Translations under genes and position numbers: made by a program
From: a virus
Strand: one strand, 5' to 3'
IMG/VR virus record: IMGVR_UViG_3300031857_000015
Coordinates: 62,001-126,000 of that record
DNA length: 64,000 nt
Notes under the pieces: generated by a model
What the model was told of the DNA's origin: nothing
The model's database searches: none
Seen by the model: only the letters and a program-made list of their open reading frames with translations
Part shown: positions 40,522 through 47,214 of the stretch, in pieces
How the letters are laid out: each line of letters starts with the position of its first letter
Position numbering within the stretch: the first letter of the stretch is position 1

Positions 40522-41718
40522 TATCAGCGGCTGGCTCTGCGTCGCCCGAAAGTTGCGCAACGCGGCGGCTAAAAACTTCTGATAGCTCGCGCCGACGCCG
40601 CCACGATTAGGAAGTCGGGCGCCGGTATTGAGCGCGCCGGACGTAATTCTGGGTGGGACAAAGTTGCTTAAACCGCTCACCTGCAAGCGCGGCAGGAGTT
40701 TTAATAACATGTCTCCGCGGCCCGCTTCTTTCCCAAACGCATACGCGCTGGAGCACTTGCAGTTCCATTTGCGCAGGGATTTGTTAATACGCGAGTCAGG
40801 GTCGGACTTGGTTTTACTACCTGTGTTTACACGCTTCATGCCGCACATCCGCGAGCAGAAAGAGTCCTGACGCTTCTTGGCTTTTCCCTTGGGATTCTTC
40901 TCAGTGACCGGGGCTTTTAAGTTCCCGCCCGTCTCCCGTTCGTAGCTTTTGCGCCCCTTTTCATTGAGCCCGCCTTCAGGATTCTTACCCGAAGAGCGCT
41001 GCCACGCCGGCGTACTGCCCAACTTCTCACCCCCTACCGAATTAGCCGTCCCAAACGCTGCGTTCCCTGTGATATCGCCCGTGGAAGACAGCGCGCCGTA
41101 AGAGTTAATGGGGTTGGCATTGGGAGAAGAGCCGCCGCCAACAGGGGGAAGCTGGCCAGACGGCGCCGGGGAGCCCATGTTCGCCGGTTGGGCGGCGGGA
41201 GCCTGTGGTTGAGCCTGCGGCGCCTGTGGTTGCATCCCCATCGGCAGGGGAGTACCGGCTGCAGGCATGGCGTAGCGCTTTATACCGGCGTTTGCAGGCA
41301 TGCGGGCAGCCTCTCGGGCCTCTAGCTCAGCCCTTTCGTTCTCTATCGCCTGCATTATGGGCTGCGACAAGACAGCAGAAATCTTCGCCATCAGCTTGTT
41401 TACACCATAATTTGGCTTTATTTCTGAATTACACCGTTCGCCCTTGGTCTTCACTACCTTGGGTGGATTTTCACCTGCAACCGTGGGCTTAGCACTGGCC
41501 GGCTGCTCGATATAGACCTCTTTGGTGTCCGCTTTCTTGGATAATTTTCTGTAAATATCGAGGGCTACAGAGTTTACAGCCGATTGTTTATGAGTTGTCT
41601 CTTTATTAGCGTACATAGGGAGTTTCTTTTTGGTTGGATACTCGTGTGCCCAGCGTTTGGCGATGTCTGGATGCGCTGCCCAGAGAAATCTACGCTGTTT
41701 TTCAGACTTAAACGGCAT
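40513..41718 (-). CDS. Virion-type protein with DUF6321-like domain
   Basis: 401 aa. The N-terminus MPFKSEKQRRFLWAAHPDI then AKRWAHEYP is a short motif found at the start of many phage proteins. A Pro/Gln/Ala-rich linker follows. Around residue 255 is KNPEGGLNEKGRKSYERET then GGNLKAPV, the DUF6321 pattern, with a Cys cluster (SFCSRMCGMKR) and NCKCSSA after it. Probably virion-associated. Confidence 0.78.
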   Translation of the reverse strand: MPFKSEKQRRFLWAAHPDIAKRWAHEYPTKKKLPMYANKETTHKQSAVNSVALDIYRKLSKKADTKEVYIEQPASAKPTVAGENPPKVVKTKGERCNSEIKPNYGVNKLMAKISAVLSQPIMQAIENERAELEAREAARMPANAGIKRYAMPAAGTPLPMGMQPQAPQAQPQAPAAQPANMGSPAPSGQLPPVGGGSSPNANPINSYGALSSTGDITGNAAFGTANSVGGEKLGSTPAWQRSSGKNPEGGLNEKGRKSYERETGGNLKAPVTEKNPKGKAKKRQDSFCSRMCGMKRVNTGSKTKSDPDSRINKSLRKWNCKCSSAYAFGKEAGRGDMLLKLLPRLQVSGLSNFVPPRITSGALNTGARLPNRGGVGASYQKFLAAALRNFRATQSQPLIAK

Positions 41719-41932
41719 GGCGTAGCTCGAAAGATAGTGAACTCAGAGGGATTCCCGGAGTTAGGGTGCGAACTAGTCGGAAAAACCTATAAGTTGGTCG
41801 GCGCGGCTGTTCCCAAGCTGAATACGCCTCATTTTGGCATACGGGGGCTGAGAAGAAAAGGGCGAAGAGGCGTCTGGTACACTGGAAAGATAGTTGGGGA
41901 ATGGATTCAGGCGTTTCGACAAGGAGGCCGCC

Positions 41933-42262
41933 ATGAGATCTCTAAGAATTCTAGTGTTTAGCCTGCTGTGCGTGATGGGAATGGGAAAAGTGTGCGCCGA
42001 TACGGTATTAATGTTCTCCGCTGACTGGTGTAAGTACTGCAAGATCGCTAAGGCGGACTTATTGGAGAACAAAGACGAGGTGAATGGCTGGGGGTTAGAG
42101 GTAGTGGACACCGATGTGAGCCGGGAACTGGTCAAGCAGTACGGAGTGAAGAGCCTGCCGACGTTTATCTATCTAAATGACGCCGGGGAAGAGCTGGATA
42201 GAGTGGCAGGCTATAAGGGATATAACCGGCTACGGCGTTGGGTCGAAAAGAGCGCGCGCTGA
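41933..42262 (+). CDS. Secreted thioredoxin-like protein
   Basis: 109 aa from ATG 41933 (AAGGAGG 6 nt upstream). A signal peptide (LRILVFSLLCVMGMGKVCA) precedes a thioredoxin domain with the active site DWCKYCK and the cis-Pro segment VKSLPTFIYL. It is one of only two plus-strand genes in the window, sitting divergently beside the 40513-41718 gene. The position suggests separate control or recent acquisition. Its product probably handles disulfides outside the cytoplasm, perhaps for the Cys-rich exported proteins here (inference). Confidence 0.9.
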   Translation: MRSLRILVFSLLCVMGMGKVCADTVLMFSADWCKYCKIAKADLLENKDEVNGWGLEVVDTDVSRELVKQYGVKSLPTFIYLNDAGEELDRVAGYKGYNRLRRWVEKSAR

Positions 42263-42267
42263 TAGCT

Positions 42268-42288
42268 AAAAAAAGGGGCCGAAGCCCC
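42268..42288 (-). terminator. Intrinsic terminator between converging genes
   Basis: Minus strand hairpin GGGGC-TTCG-GCCCC followed by seven T and AGCTATCAG. It ends the 42318-42641 gene; the plus-strand thioredoxin gene ends 6 nt away. Confidence 0.85.
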
Positions 42289-42317
42289 GAGAAACAACAC
42301 GAGAGAGGCGGCGTAGT

Positions 42318-42641
42318 TTACGCGCCACAGGCCGATAGCCCGCGGCAGCCGCAAGGCTGGCCCTTCTCGTCGCGCACCAGTTCGCCCGGAGCGAACACGT
42401 CAGTACGGTTGATGCGCGCAGCAACCATACCCGACACCACATACACCGTGTCGGCGGCGGGAGCCGGGAGGTCTTCCACCTCGCCAAACTCCACAGCAAA
42501 TGTGTCGATGCCGTCGACACTCGGGCCGGGAACCCGGCGGGTGGCCACGCGCGCCACCTTGCCCGACGGGGGCACTTCCCGAACAGAGCCATTGGAAGCA
42601 TGGATGTTCAGCGCGTGGGGGGTGAGGTTAACAATGGTCAT
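42318..42641 (-). CDS. Small conserved phage protein of the NLTPHxVN type
   Basis: 107 aa from ATG 42641 (AAGGAGAG 6 nt upstream). It begins MTIVNLTPHALNIH, then VPPSGKVARVAT. This is a recurrent small phage and bacterial protein with the pattern NLTPH...PSG.ARV. Its C-terminus has CGCRGLSAC. The function is not known for the family. Confidence 0.75.
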   Translation of the reverse strand: MTIVNLTPHALNIHASNGSVREVPPSGKVARVATRRVPGPSVDGIDTFAVEFGEVEDLPAPAADTVYVVSGMVAARINRTDVFAPGELVRDEKGQPCGCRGLSACGA

Positions 42642-42735
42642 GGTTGCTCTCCTTGAGGCAAAGTCCGCTACCCTTGGACTCTGGGGAGTAATGCCGGATT
42701 GACGTACAACACGCACGTCAATAACACCGGGGTTC

Positions 42736-42771
42736 TCACTAGATATGCCCGGATTTTGATAGATATTTAGC
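42736..42771 (-). promoter_or_regulatory. 36-bp two-box element, copy 4
   Basis: Minus strand: GCTAAATA, 12 nt, CGGGCATATCTAGTGA, 95 nt before the 42318-42641 start and just downstream of a terminator. Confidence 0.78.
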
Positions 42772-42786
42772 CGGGCGCTGATAGCT

Positions 42787-42821
42787 AAAAAAAGCGCCCG
42801 CACGGTTTAGATGCGGGCGCT
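42787..42821 (-). terminator. Intrinsic terminator
   Basis: Minus strand hairpin GCGCCCGCA...TGCGGGCGC followed by seven T and AGCTATCAG; ends the 42827-43048 gene. Confidence 0.85.
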
Positions 42822-42826
42822 TCTGC

Positions 42827-43048
42827 CTACGGGGCCGAGAGGGTTGTCCACTCGCCGGCGTAGGTCTGTTCCAGCGGATTGATGATCCGTGGCTTTTGCT
42901 CTGGAGCGGGGCGTGGAGCCGGGAGAGTTACGCCGGTTGGTTGCTGCCAACGCGCCGTGAACTCGTCCCAGCCTTTCGGGGCCTGAGCTTTATCCGAAAC
43001 CCACCCAATGAGCGCCAGACCACCGACAATCATAAGCAGCGTGGTCAT
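42827..43048 (-). CDS. Small membrane-anchored protein
   Basis: 73 aa with an N-terminal hydrophobic segment (TTLLMIVGGLALIGWV) and a polar Pro-rich tail (LPAPRPAPEQKP). A single-gene unit between two-box element copy 5 and the terminator. Function unknown. Confidence 0.72.
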   Translation of the reverse strand: MTTLLMIVGGLALIGWVSDKAQAPKGWDEFTARWQQPTGVTLPAPRPAPEQKPRIINPLEQTYAGEWTTLSAP

Positions 43049-43111
43049 AAGGCTATTTCCTTTCTATACATCGTGCCGGGCAAAGCGTAATTTTTGGCTT
43101 ACGCCTATCCG

Positions 43112-43147
43112 TCACTAAATATGACCGGAAATAATGGGTTATTTAGC
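43112..43147 (-). promoter_or_regulatory. 36-bp two-box element, copy 5
   Basis: Minus strand: GCTAAATA, 12 nt, CGGTCATATTTAGTGA, 64 nt before the 42827-43048 start. Its upstream box is formed by the last codons (GCT AAA TAA) of the small acidic gene at 43139-43231. Confidence 0.75.
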
Positions 43148-43231
43148 CCGTAGCCAGACCATGATATCTAAACCCATGTCCTCGTCTTCGTCGTCGTCTG
43201 TGGTAAAGATATCCATACTGTGCGCGCGCAT
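43139..43231 (-). CDS. Very small acidic protein
   Basis: 30 aa with a GGAGG site 5 nt before the ATG. The sequence contains DIFTTDDDEDEDMGLDIM, mostly Asp/Glu. Its stop codon is inside two-box element copy 5. A strong Shine-Dalgarno and clean frame support it despite its size; function unknown. Confidence 0.55.
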   Translation of the reverse strand: MRAHSMDIFTTDDDEDEDMGLDIMVWLRAK

Positions 43232-43324
43232 ATGTACCTCCAGACGACGGGTGGGTAAAACGTGGCGCAATTATACGGTTTTGATAACATGTCCCGAAGC
43301 ATAAAGAAGTCCGTATGCGTTTTT

Positions 43325-43433
43325 CTTACAGCTATTTGACGTAACATGTTGATATACAAAGACTTAGCGCGTGCGGGTTTTTCCTGCTTGGCGTAAGTCT
43401 TTGCGCGACAATATGTTACGTCTAATAGCTAAG
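43325..43433. repeat. 109-bp nested inverted repeat
   Basis: Outer arms of about 27 nt (43325-43351 and 43407-43433) pair: AGCTATTTGACGTAACAT with ATGTTACGTCTAATAGCT plus flanks CTTA/AAG. Inside, CAAAGACTTAGCGC pairs with GCGTAAGTCTTTG, and the loop GCGGGTTTTTCCTGC is itself a hairpin. There is no coding frame through it. The DNA could form a cruciform and the RNA an extended hairpin. It lies between the acidic small gene and a terminator. Confidence 0.8.
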
Positions 43434-43470
43434 AAAAAGCGCGGTCAGGGTCCGAAGACCACTGCCGCGC
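43434..43470 (-). terminator. Probable terminator
   Basis: Minus strand hairpin GCGCGGCAGTGGTC-TTCG-GACCCTGACCGCGC followed by TTTTTC and TAGCTATTAG. It ends the 43478-43705 gene directly before the nested inverted repeat. Confidence 0.75.
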
Positions 43471-43477
43471 GTAGGGG

Positions 43478-43705
43478 TTAGACAGTCTCGAACTCGGCGT
43501 CGATCACCGTGTAGCTGTCGAACTCGTCGTTCAGGATCGCTGCTTCCGCCGGGATGCACTCGCAGACGCCCAGTTCAAGGCCGCAGTGCAGGCAGTGCTC
43601 GATGTCGACGTCCGCTGGGGCGATTGCCACGGCGAACACGAACAGCATGTCCCGGTAGTCGTCCACATTGACCTTCACCGCCGGGTTGTTGCGAAGCTGA
43701 GCCAT
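43478..43705 (-). CDS. Small acidic Cys-rich protein
   Basis: 75 aa from ATG 43705 (AGGAGG 8 nt upstream). EHCLHCGLELGVCEC gives five cysteines in 13 residues, a likely zinc knuckle; the C-terminus is acidic. Codons are strongly GC-ended, like the 37925-38638 gene. A long structured leader precedes it. Function unknown. Confidence 0.72.
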   Translation of the reverse strand: MAQLRNNPAVKVNVDDYRDMLFVFAVAIAPADVDIEHCLHCGLELGVCECIPAEAAILNDEFDSYTVIDAEFETV

Positions 43706-43886
43706 TATCTCGTCCTCCTTGAAGAGAAAATAAAACAACCGCCGTCTCGTGGCGGCACAACGCTAATGGTCTCTCGCCATTAGACGGCCCCACCTATCAC
43801 CGGGCAGGGGGTACGGCGAGGAAGTGCTATAGCTTCATGCGTAAGGCCAGTGCAATACACACTGCCGCGGCAAGAGATATAGGTCC
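43706..43886 (-). other. Structured 5' leader of the small Cys-rich gene
   Basis: A 180-nt untranslated stretch between two-box element copy 6 and the gene. It holds hairpin CTAATGG-CGAGAGAC-CATTAG nested in GCCGTC...GACGGC next to the ribosome site. Much longer than the other leaders (about 60-95 nt) behind these elements, so regulation at RNA level is possible. Confidence 0.45.
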
Positions 43887-43922
43887 TCAATAGATATGCC
43901 GTGTTTTTGGCAGATATTTAGC
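43887..43922 (-). promoter_or_regulatory. 36-bp two-box element, copy 6
   Basis: Minus strand: GCTAAATA, 12 nt, then ACGGCATATCTATTGA, 182 nt before the 43478-43705 start. Confidence 0.75.
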
Positions 43923-43937
43923 TAGGCCCGAATAGCT

Positions 43938-43976
43938 AAAAAAAAGCCGGCAGGGAAGCGCATCCCCACCGGCTTT
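43938..43976 (-). terminator. Intrinsic terminator behind the structured RNA
   Basis: Minus strand: AGCCGG...CCGGCT followed by eight T and AGCTATT. It lies about 60 nt downstream of the large non-coding RNA candidate. Confidence 0.85.
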
Positions 43977-44035
43977 TACGGAGTTAACGAGATCCGCGCT
44001 CGTGCCGAAGCGACCAATCGGTCGCCAAAAGAATC

Positions 44036-44385
44036 GTTAGCACAAGAAACGCTCGTGAGGACAGGTATCACTACCCGCCTACGCCCTGCAGCCGTTTGTT
44101 AGGTCACGGACAGTCTCGCGTTGTACGGACGCAAAACTATGTTATTTAAAACTAGTCCGGCAGGTCTTTCACCTGCACCACCCGCTCCCCTAGCCATAAT
44201 GTAGTGTAGTCGAGTGGAGTCACTTGGAATAGCCAACGAGGCCCGGGCGGGGCATGCCCGCTATTCCGCCATCTACCCTAACGGTTCCTGCAAAACATTT
44301 CACGAAAGCTGCTCGCCCAGCCCTCTGCATGCACCTAGAGATAGGTTCATAACACATGCTTCTCACGAGCGCTTCTTGTGCCAAC
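44036..44385 (-). ncRNA. Large structured non-coding RNA candidate
   Basis: There is no coding frame between 43977 and 44410. A closing helix of 20 bp joins 44362-44381 to 44040-44059 (one non-identical position, G-U in RNA), and the arms extend by about four further pairs. Inside are GGAATAGC/GCTATTCC (44226-44233 with 44260-44267) enclosing GC-rich hairpins, GCAGGT-GAAAG-ACCTGC (44160-44176), and ACCTA-TCTC-TAGGT. It is followed by a terminator. It does not show RNase P, tmRNA, 6S or group I intron signatures. An unidentified structured RNA of about 350 nt. Confidence 0.65.
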
Positions 44386-44410
44386 GTACGGATTCTAGCG
44401 GCCGTGTTGG

Positions 44411-44698
44411 CTACGTCAACGTGTCAATATAGTGCTGTGTAGAGCACACATAACGCGTGACGATATCTTCGGCTTCGCTCCCGGGGCAGCGCTGGTCTAA
44501 CTCTTGGACCAGCGCGCCCATCGACCTGCGGATGTTTCCCAGAGCGCGGCGGAGCTGCTTTACTTCAACCTCCGCGTCTGTTTTATATCTCGTCCCGCTT
44601 TTCGTGTTCACTGTCGGAGCCAACGCTGCCTTCTCCTTGTGTACTACTTCGGTCCACCACTGGTTGTTCCACTTCGTCGCCGTCCTCGTCGCTGGCAT
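44411..44698 (-). CDS. Small helical hypothetical protein (start uncertain)
   Basis: Up to 95 aa. The C-terminal 55 residues form a clean helical segment (AEVEVKQLRRALGNIRRS) ending CSTQHYIDTLT. The ATG at 44698 would overlap the preceding gene by 116 nt; a TTG after ACAAGGAG is an alternative start. Function unknown. Confidence 0.55.
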   Translation of the reverse strand: MPATRTATKWNNQWWTEVVHKEKAALAPTVNTKSGTRYKTDAEVEVKQLRRALGNIRRSMGALVQELDQRCPGSEAEDIVTRYVCSTQHYIDTLT

Positions 44699-44882
44699 CT
44701 TGACTCACTACTATTAGTAGCGCTTCCTTGAGGGTGTCGATCAGGGTGTTGGCACAATCATCCACGACTTTACGCAGATGATCCATTCTGTCAATCGTTT
44801 CGCGCATCTCGTCTCTGGTTTTCACCAACGTTTCTGCAAGCTTGAGCAAAGCCTGCGCCATCGCTATCGACAAGTTATCCAC
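44583..44882 (-). CDS. Small coiled-coil protein with acidic tail
   Basis: 99 aa from a GTG with AAGGAG 5 nt upstream. The first two thirds form a helix (LLKLAETLVKTRDEMRETID) and the tail is Asp/Glu/Ser-rich. Its 3' end overlaps the next gene in another frame, so its C-terminal limit is clear but the neighbour's start is not. Function unknown. Confidence 0.68.
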   Translation of the reverse strand: MDNLSIAMAQALLKLAETLVKTRDEMRETIDRMDHLRKVVDDCANTLIDTLKEALLIVVSQDASDEDGDEVEQPVVDRSSTQGEGSVGSDSEHEKRDEI

Positions 44883-44902
44883 GGGTTCTCCTTTTTTAGA
44901 TA

Positions 44903-45190
44903 TCAGGACGCCACCTTTTCAGCGGGCTTAGCGCTATCAGCAATCTGATCGCGCAGCTGGCCCTCAGCCTCGGCCCACTTGTCGAGGATGAGGTTAGCGA
45001 GTGGGCTGTTGACCTTCAGCAAAAACTCCTCGATCTCCGGGGCCAACGCCGCCAGCGCCAGCAGCTTCGGCTCGCACTCACAGGTGTTGCCGATCTCCAG
45101 CACGAAGTGCCCAGCCTCGTCCGCGATGGAGCCGCGGATATGGTGATGCGAGGGCATTGAGCCCAGCGCGCGCAGTGCAGCAAAAAGCAT
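44903..45190 (-). CDS. Small hypothetical protein
   Basis: 95 aa from ATG 45190 (AAGGAG 6 nt upstream). A short hydrophobic start (MLFAALRALGSM), His-rich HHHIRGS, CECEP, then an amphipathic helical half. GC-rich codons. Function unknown. Confidence 0.72.
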   Translation of the reverse strand: MLFAALRALGSMPSHHHIRGSIADEAGHFVLEIGNTCECEPKLLALAALAPEIEEFLLKVNSPLANLILDKWAEAEGQLRDQIADSAKPAEKVAS

Positions 45191-45206
45191 ACTGTTCTCC
45201 TTTTCG

Positions 45207-45821
45207 TTAGTCCCACAGGGCTTGGTAGTACTTACCGAAGAGCGTCGTACCACGGCAGATACGCTCCTCGTGCGCTTTCAACCCATCAAAGTCACACTTC
45301 ACCCGCTTCATGTGCTCGGTGATGTTATCAATATCGGCCAAATCATCCCGTCCCTGCCAGAACTGATCGTCGTGATCCGGGTCGTTCAACTGCTCGAACG
45401 CCCAGATCATCTCGTTCATGATCCATTCCCAGCGCTTTTCGTGGAGCTGGTCAGGCGCGCCACAATTCTTTTCTTCTTCGGTCAACGCCGGCGCAGCGCT
45501 GGACCGAAGCTCTTCCGGGACGTCTTCGTCGTCGGTGAAGGGATACCCGTGCTGGGTTTCCTTCAACTGTTTGAGCAGCGGAAGAATAATTGGCGCGAGC
45601 GTGTCGTCCACGCTCCACGTGTCGTAATAATGAATCTTGACCGATACTTTCCGCGTACGTAACCGGCTGTGAAACCACTCGCAGAACGGGCCGAACCACG
45701 TCTTGTTCAGCCATTCTCCAATCTTCTGGCAGCGATCTTCAGATACACCAACCCATTGCAGCAGGTCGGCGATCTGATACGGACCCCACCACTTCGGCGC
45801 CTTGCCAATGTAAACCTTCAT
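45207..45821 (-). CDS. Conserved phage protein of the DTWSxDxTLAxIILPxLKQL type
   Basis: 204 aa. KIHYYDTWSVDDTLAPIILP then LLKQLKETQHGYPFTDDEDVP and WEWIMNEMIWAFEQ form a pattern I recognise from many T4-like and other environmental phages, where it is a hypothetical protein. A helical N-terminus (WWGPYQIADLLQWVG) precedes it. Soluble and acidic. Function unknown in all relatives I recall. Confidence 0.82.
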   Translation of the reverse strand: MKVYIGKAPKWWGPYQIADLLQWVGVSEDRCQKIGEWLNKTWFGPFCEWFHSRLRTRKVSVKIHYYDTWSVDDTLAPIILPLLKQLKETQHGYPFTDDEDVPEELRSSAAPALTEEEKNCGAPDQLHEKRWEWIMNEMIWAFEQLNDPDHDDQFWQGRDDLADIDNITEHMKRVKCDFDGLKAHEERICRGTTLFGKYYQALWD

Positions 45822-45831
45822 AGAATCCTTT

Positions 45832-46122
45832 CTAGTCGTTAAACCTCTGCCACTGATGCTGACAATCCGGGCACTCCCAATACGACACGCCGTCGTAGTG
45901 CTTGGGGTGGCTGTACGGCAGCTGGACGCCGATCAGCCTACTGAACTTGTACGGCGGCGAATAGCACTGCGCAATATATTCACGCAGGTCTTCGTCGCTC
46001 TTGTCTTTACACCAGTCCTGCCCGCGCAAGACCGTAAAAATATCTCCAGCACACCAATCAGCCTCACACTCCGGGCAATGCCCAAAGTGATCAAGCGTGG
46101 CTGTTTTTTCATTCAGCAACAT
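45832..46122 (-). CDS. Small zinc-ribbon protein
   Basis: 96 aa with CPEC near residue 16 and CPDC near residue 84, flanking a Trp/Tyr-rich middle. The two CxxC pairs probably bind one zinc ion. AGGAG precedes the ATG. Overlaps the next upstream gene's end by 14 nt. Confidence 0.75.
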   Translation of the reverse strand: MLLNEKTATLDHFGHCPECEADWCAGDIFTVLRGQDWCKDKSDEDLREYIAQCYSPPYKFSRLIGVQLPYSHPKHYDGVSYWECPDCQHQWQRFND

Positions 46123-46354
46123 TGGTCAACTCCTGTGGCTTACAGACGACAAATTTATCAACGCCGGGCAGAATGTTTAATGTTCTGCCGTTGTCCCACT
46201 TGACGCCAATTTGGTGCCATTCTGCCGGACCCTCCAGCGAGAGATATACGATTGTCCCTTTCAATCCTGCCGGCATACCCTCTTCAACCGGAATTATTTT
46301 CGAGTCCGGGTTTGTCATGGGCGCCAGCAATTCGATTCGATCGCCGATTTTCAA
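46109..46354 (-). CDS. DUF4314-like small protein
   Basis: 81 aa from a TTG start (AAAGG 8 nt upstream). MKIGDRIELLAP, GLKGTIVYL and VKWDNGRTLNILPGVDKFVV match the DUF4314 layout (small SH3-like barrel with KWDNGRxLxLxPGxDxF). Common in phages and mobile elements; function unknown. Confidence 0.8.
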   Translation of the reverse strand: MKIGDRIELLAPMTNPDSKIIPVEEGMPAGLKGTIVYLSLEGPAEWHQIGVKWDNGRTLNILPGVDKFVVCKPQELTNVAE

Positions 46355-46368
46355 CGGATGTGCCTTTC

Positions 46369-46412
46369 AAAAAAAAGAAAAACCGGGCGGGTCGATTTAC
46401 GCCCCCGACCCT
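46369..46412 (-). terminator. Terminator behind the tmRNA/ncRNA unit
   Basis: Minus strand hairpin GGGTCG...CGACCC (with an alternative GGGGGC/GCCC pairing) followed by CCCGGTTTTTC and a long T-run. Confidence 0.7.
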
Positions 46413-46419
46413 ATAGCCC

Positions 46420-46757
46420 AAGACTAGCTGCAGCTCTTCTTGGAACTCCCCCACGTCGGCAGCACGCCACGAGATTCCCCGCAGCGGTATCCGAAGGCAA
46501 GGAGTACCCGGTTAGACAACGGCGCGCTCAGGTATGCTAGCTGGCGCTGGATATAGGACTTTGGGCTCGGGCATACCAATCCACCCTAGTTTCCCGGAGT
46601 TCTTGGCCGGCAAGTGACGGCTGTTACTCCTTCGTCCCCGTTGTTGTTCGAGACCCGGCTGTTAATTCAGCAATCTTACCCGTTGAAAGATAAGACGCGG
46701 ACGCAATGCCGCGGTGTTAATTCACTTCACTACCCGATGAAGGATAGTTCCGGGCTA
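46420..46757 (-). ncRNA. Non-coding region downstream of tmRNA with two repeated hairpins
   Basis: 338 nt without a convincing frame, between the tmRNA 3' end and a terminator. Two similar units occur: 46711-46748 and 46656-46694. Each has a hairpin (CTATCC...GGGTAG; CTTATC...GGGTAAG) with a TTCAnC loop, then a GAATTAACA segment and CCG. It may be a separate small RNA processed from the tmRNA transcript. No known family recognised. Confidence 0.5.
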
Positions 46758-47102
46758 TGGAGGCGGCGGGAGTCGAACCCGCGTCCAGAGATATCTCCAG
46801 AAAGAACGTCTACGTGTGTAGGCAGTTGTTGTTTACACTCCTGCCAAAGTTAGCCGATTATCGGCGTCAGGTGGGCTACCACCATCTTGCCCTTTCTCGC
46901 CGGGCCAGATCAGCCGATTATCGGCGTCAACCTGATTGGGCAATAAGGCTCAGGTCGCCTCACCCACTGGCCTATTAACTAGGCAGCGAGGGCCGGAGCA
47001 AAAGCGCCAGCTAGAAACGTAATCGGCTTTTAACGTGGCCAACCGATCAACCACGACACGCAGTCCTAACCTTCCTTATCCTGTCGAAACCAGTACGCCC
47101 CC
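46758..47102 (-). ncRNA. ssrA: Transfer-messenger RNA (tmRNA), one-piece
   Basis: 345 nt. The 5' end GGGGGCG pairs with 3' CGCCTCC (7 bp, one G-U), and ACTGGTTTCGACAGG is the conserved 5' tmRNA segment. GGACGCGGGTTCGACTCCC is the 3' T-arm with discriminator A; CCA is not encoded. A short frame (stop 46979-46981) encodes a tag reading KPITFLAGAFAPALAA, ending in the typical ALAA. An in-frame TAA directly precedes AAG, so the resume codon is AAG or later. Two copies of GCCGATAATCGGC probably form pseudoknots. It would rescue stalled ribosomes and tag proteins for ClpXP-type proteolysis. Confidence 0.96.
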
Positions 47103-47214
47103 GAACTCTCGCCGCAAGGATGTGGTGATCACACGTAATATACGCTCCCACGCACATTAAGGCTCATAACTTCCCCTTGCATTTCGCAACGCTGTACACA
47201 CGCTGCCGAGAGAA

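Noticed and set aside
44150-44200. A tRNA in the large non-coding segment
   Set aside because: Only a GCAGGT hairpin fits a T- or anticodon-like arm; no acceptor pairing or D-arm can be formed.
43977-44410. RNase P RNA, 6S RNA or GOLLD/ROOL RNA
   Set aside because: Conserved motifs (GAGGAAAGTCC, ACAGNAA; long 6S bubble) are absent, and the length is too short for GOLLD or ROOL as I know them.
46758-47102. Two-piece (permuted) tmRNA
   Set aside because: The 5' and 3' ends are in normal order and close a single acceptor stem.
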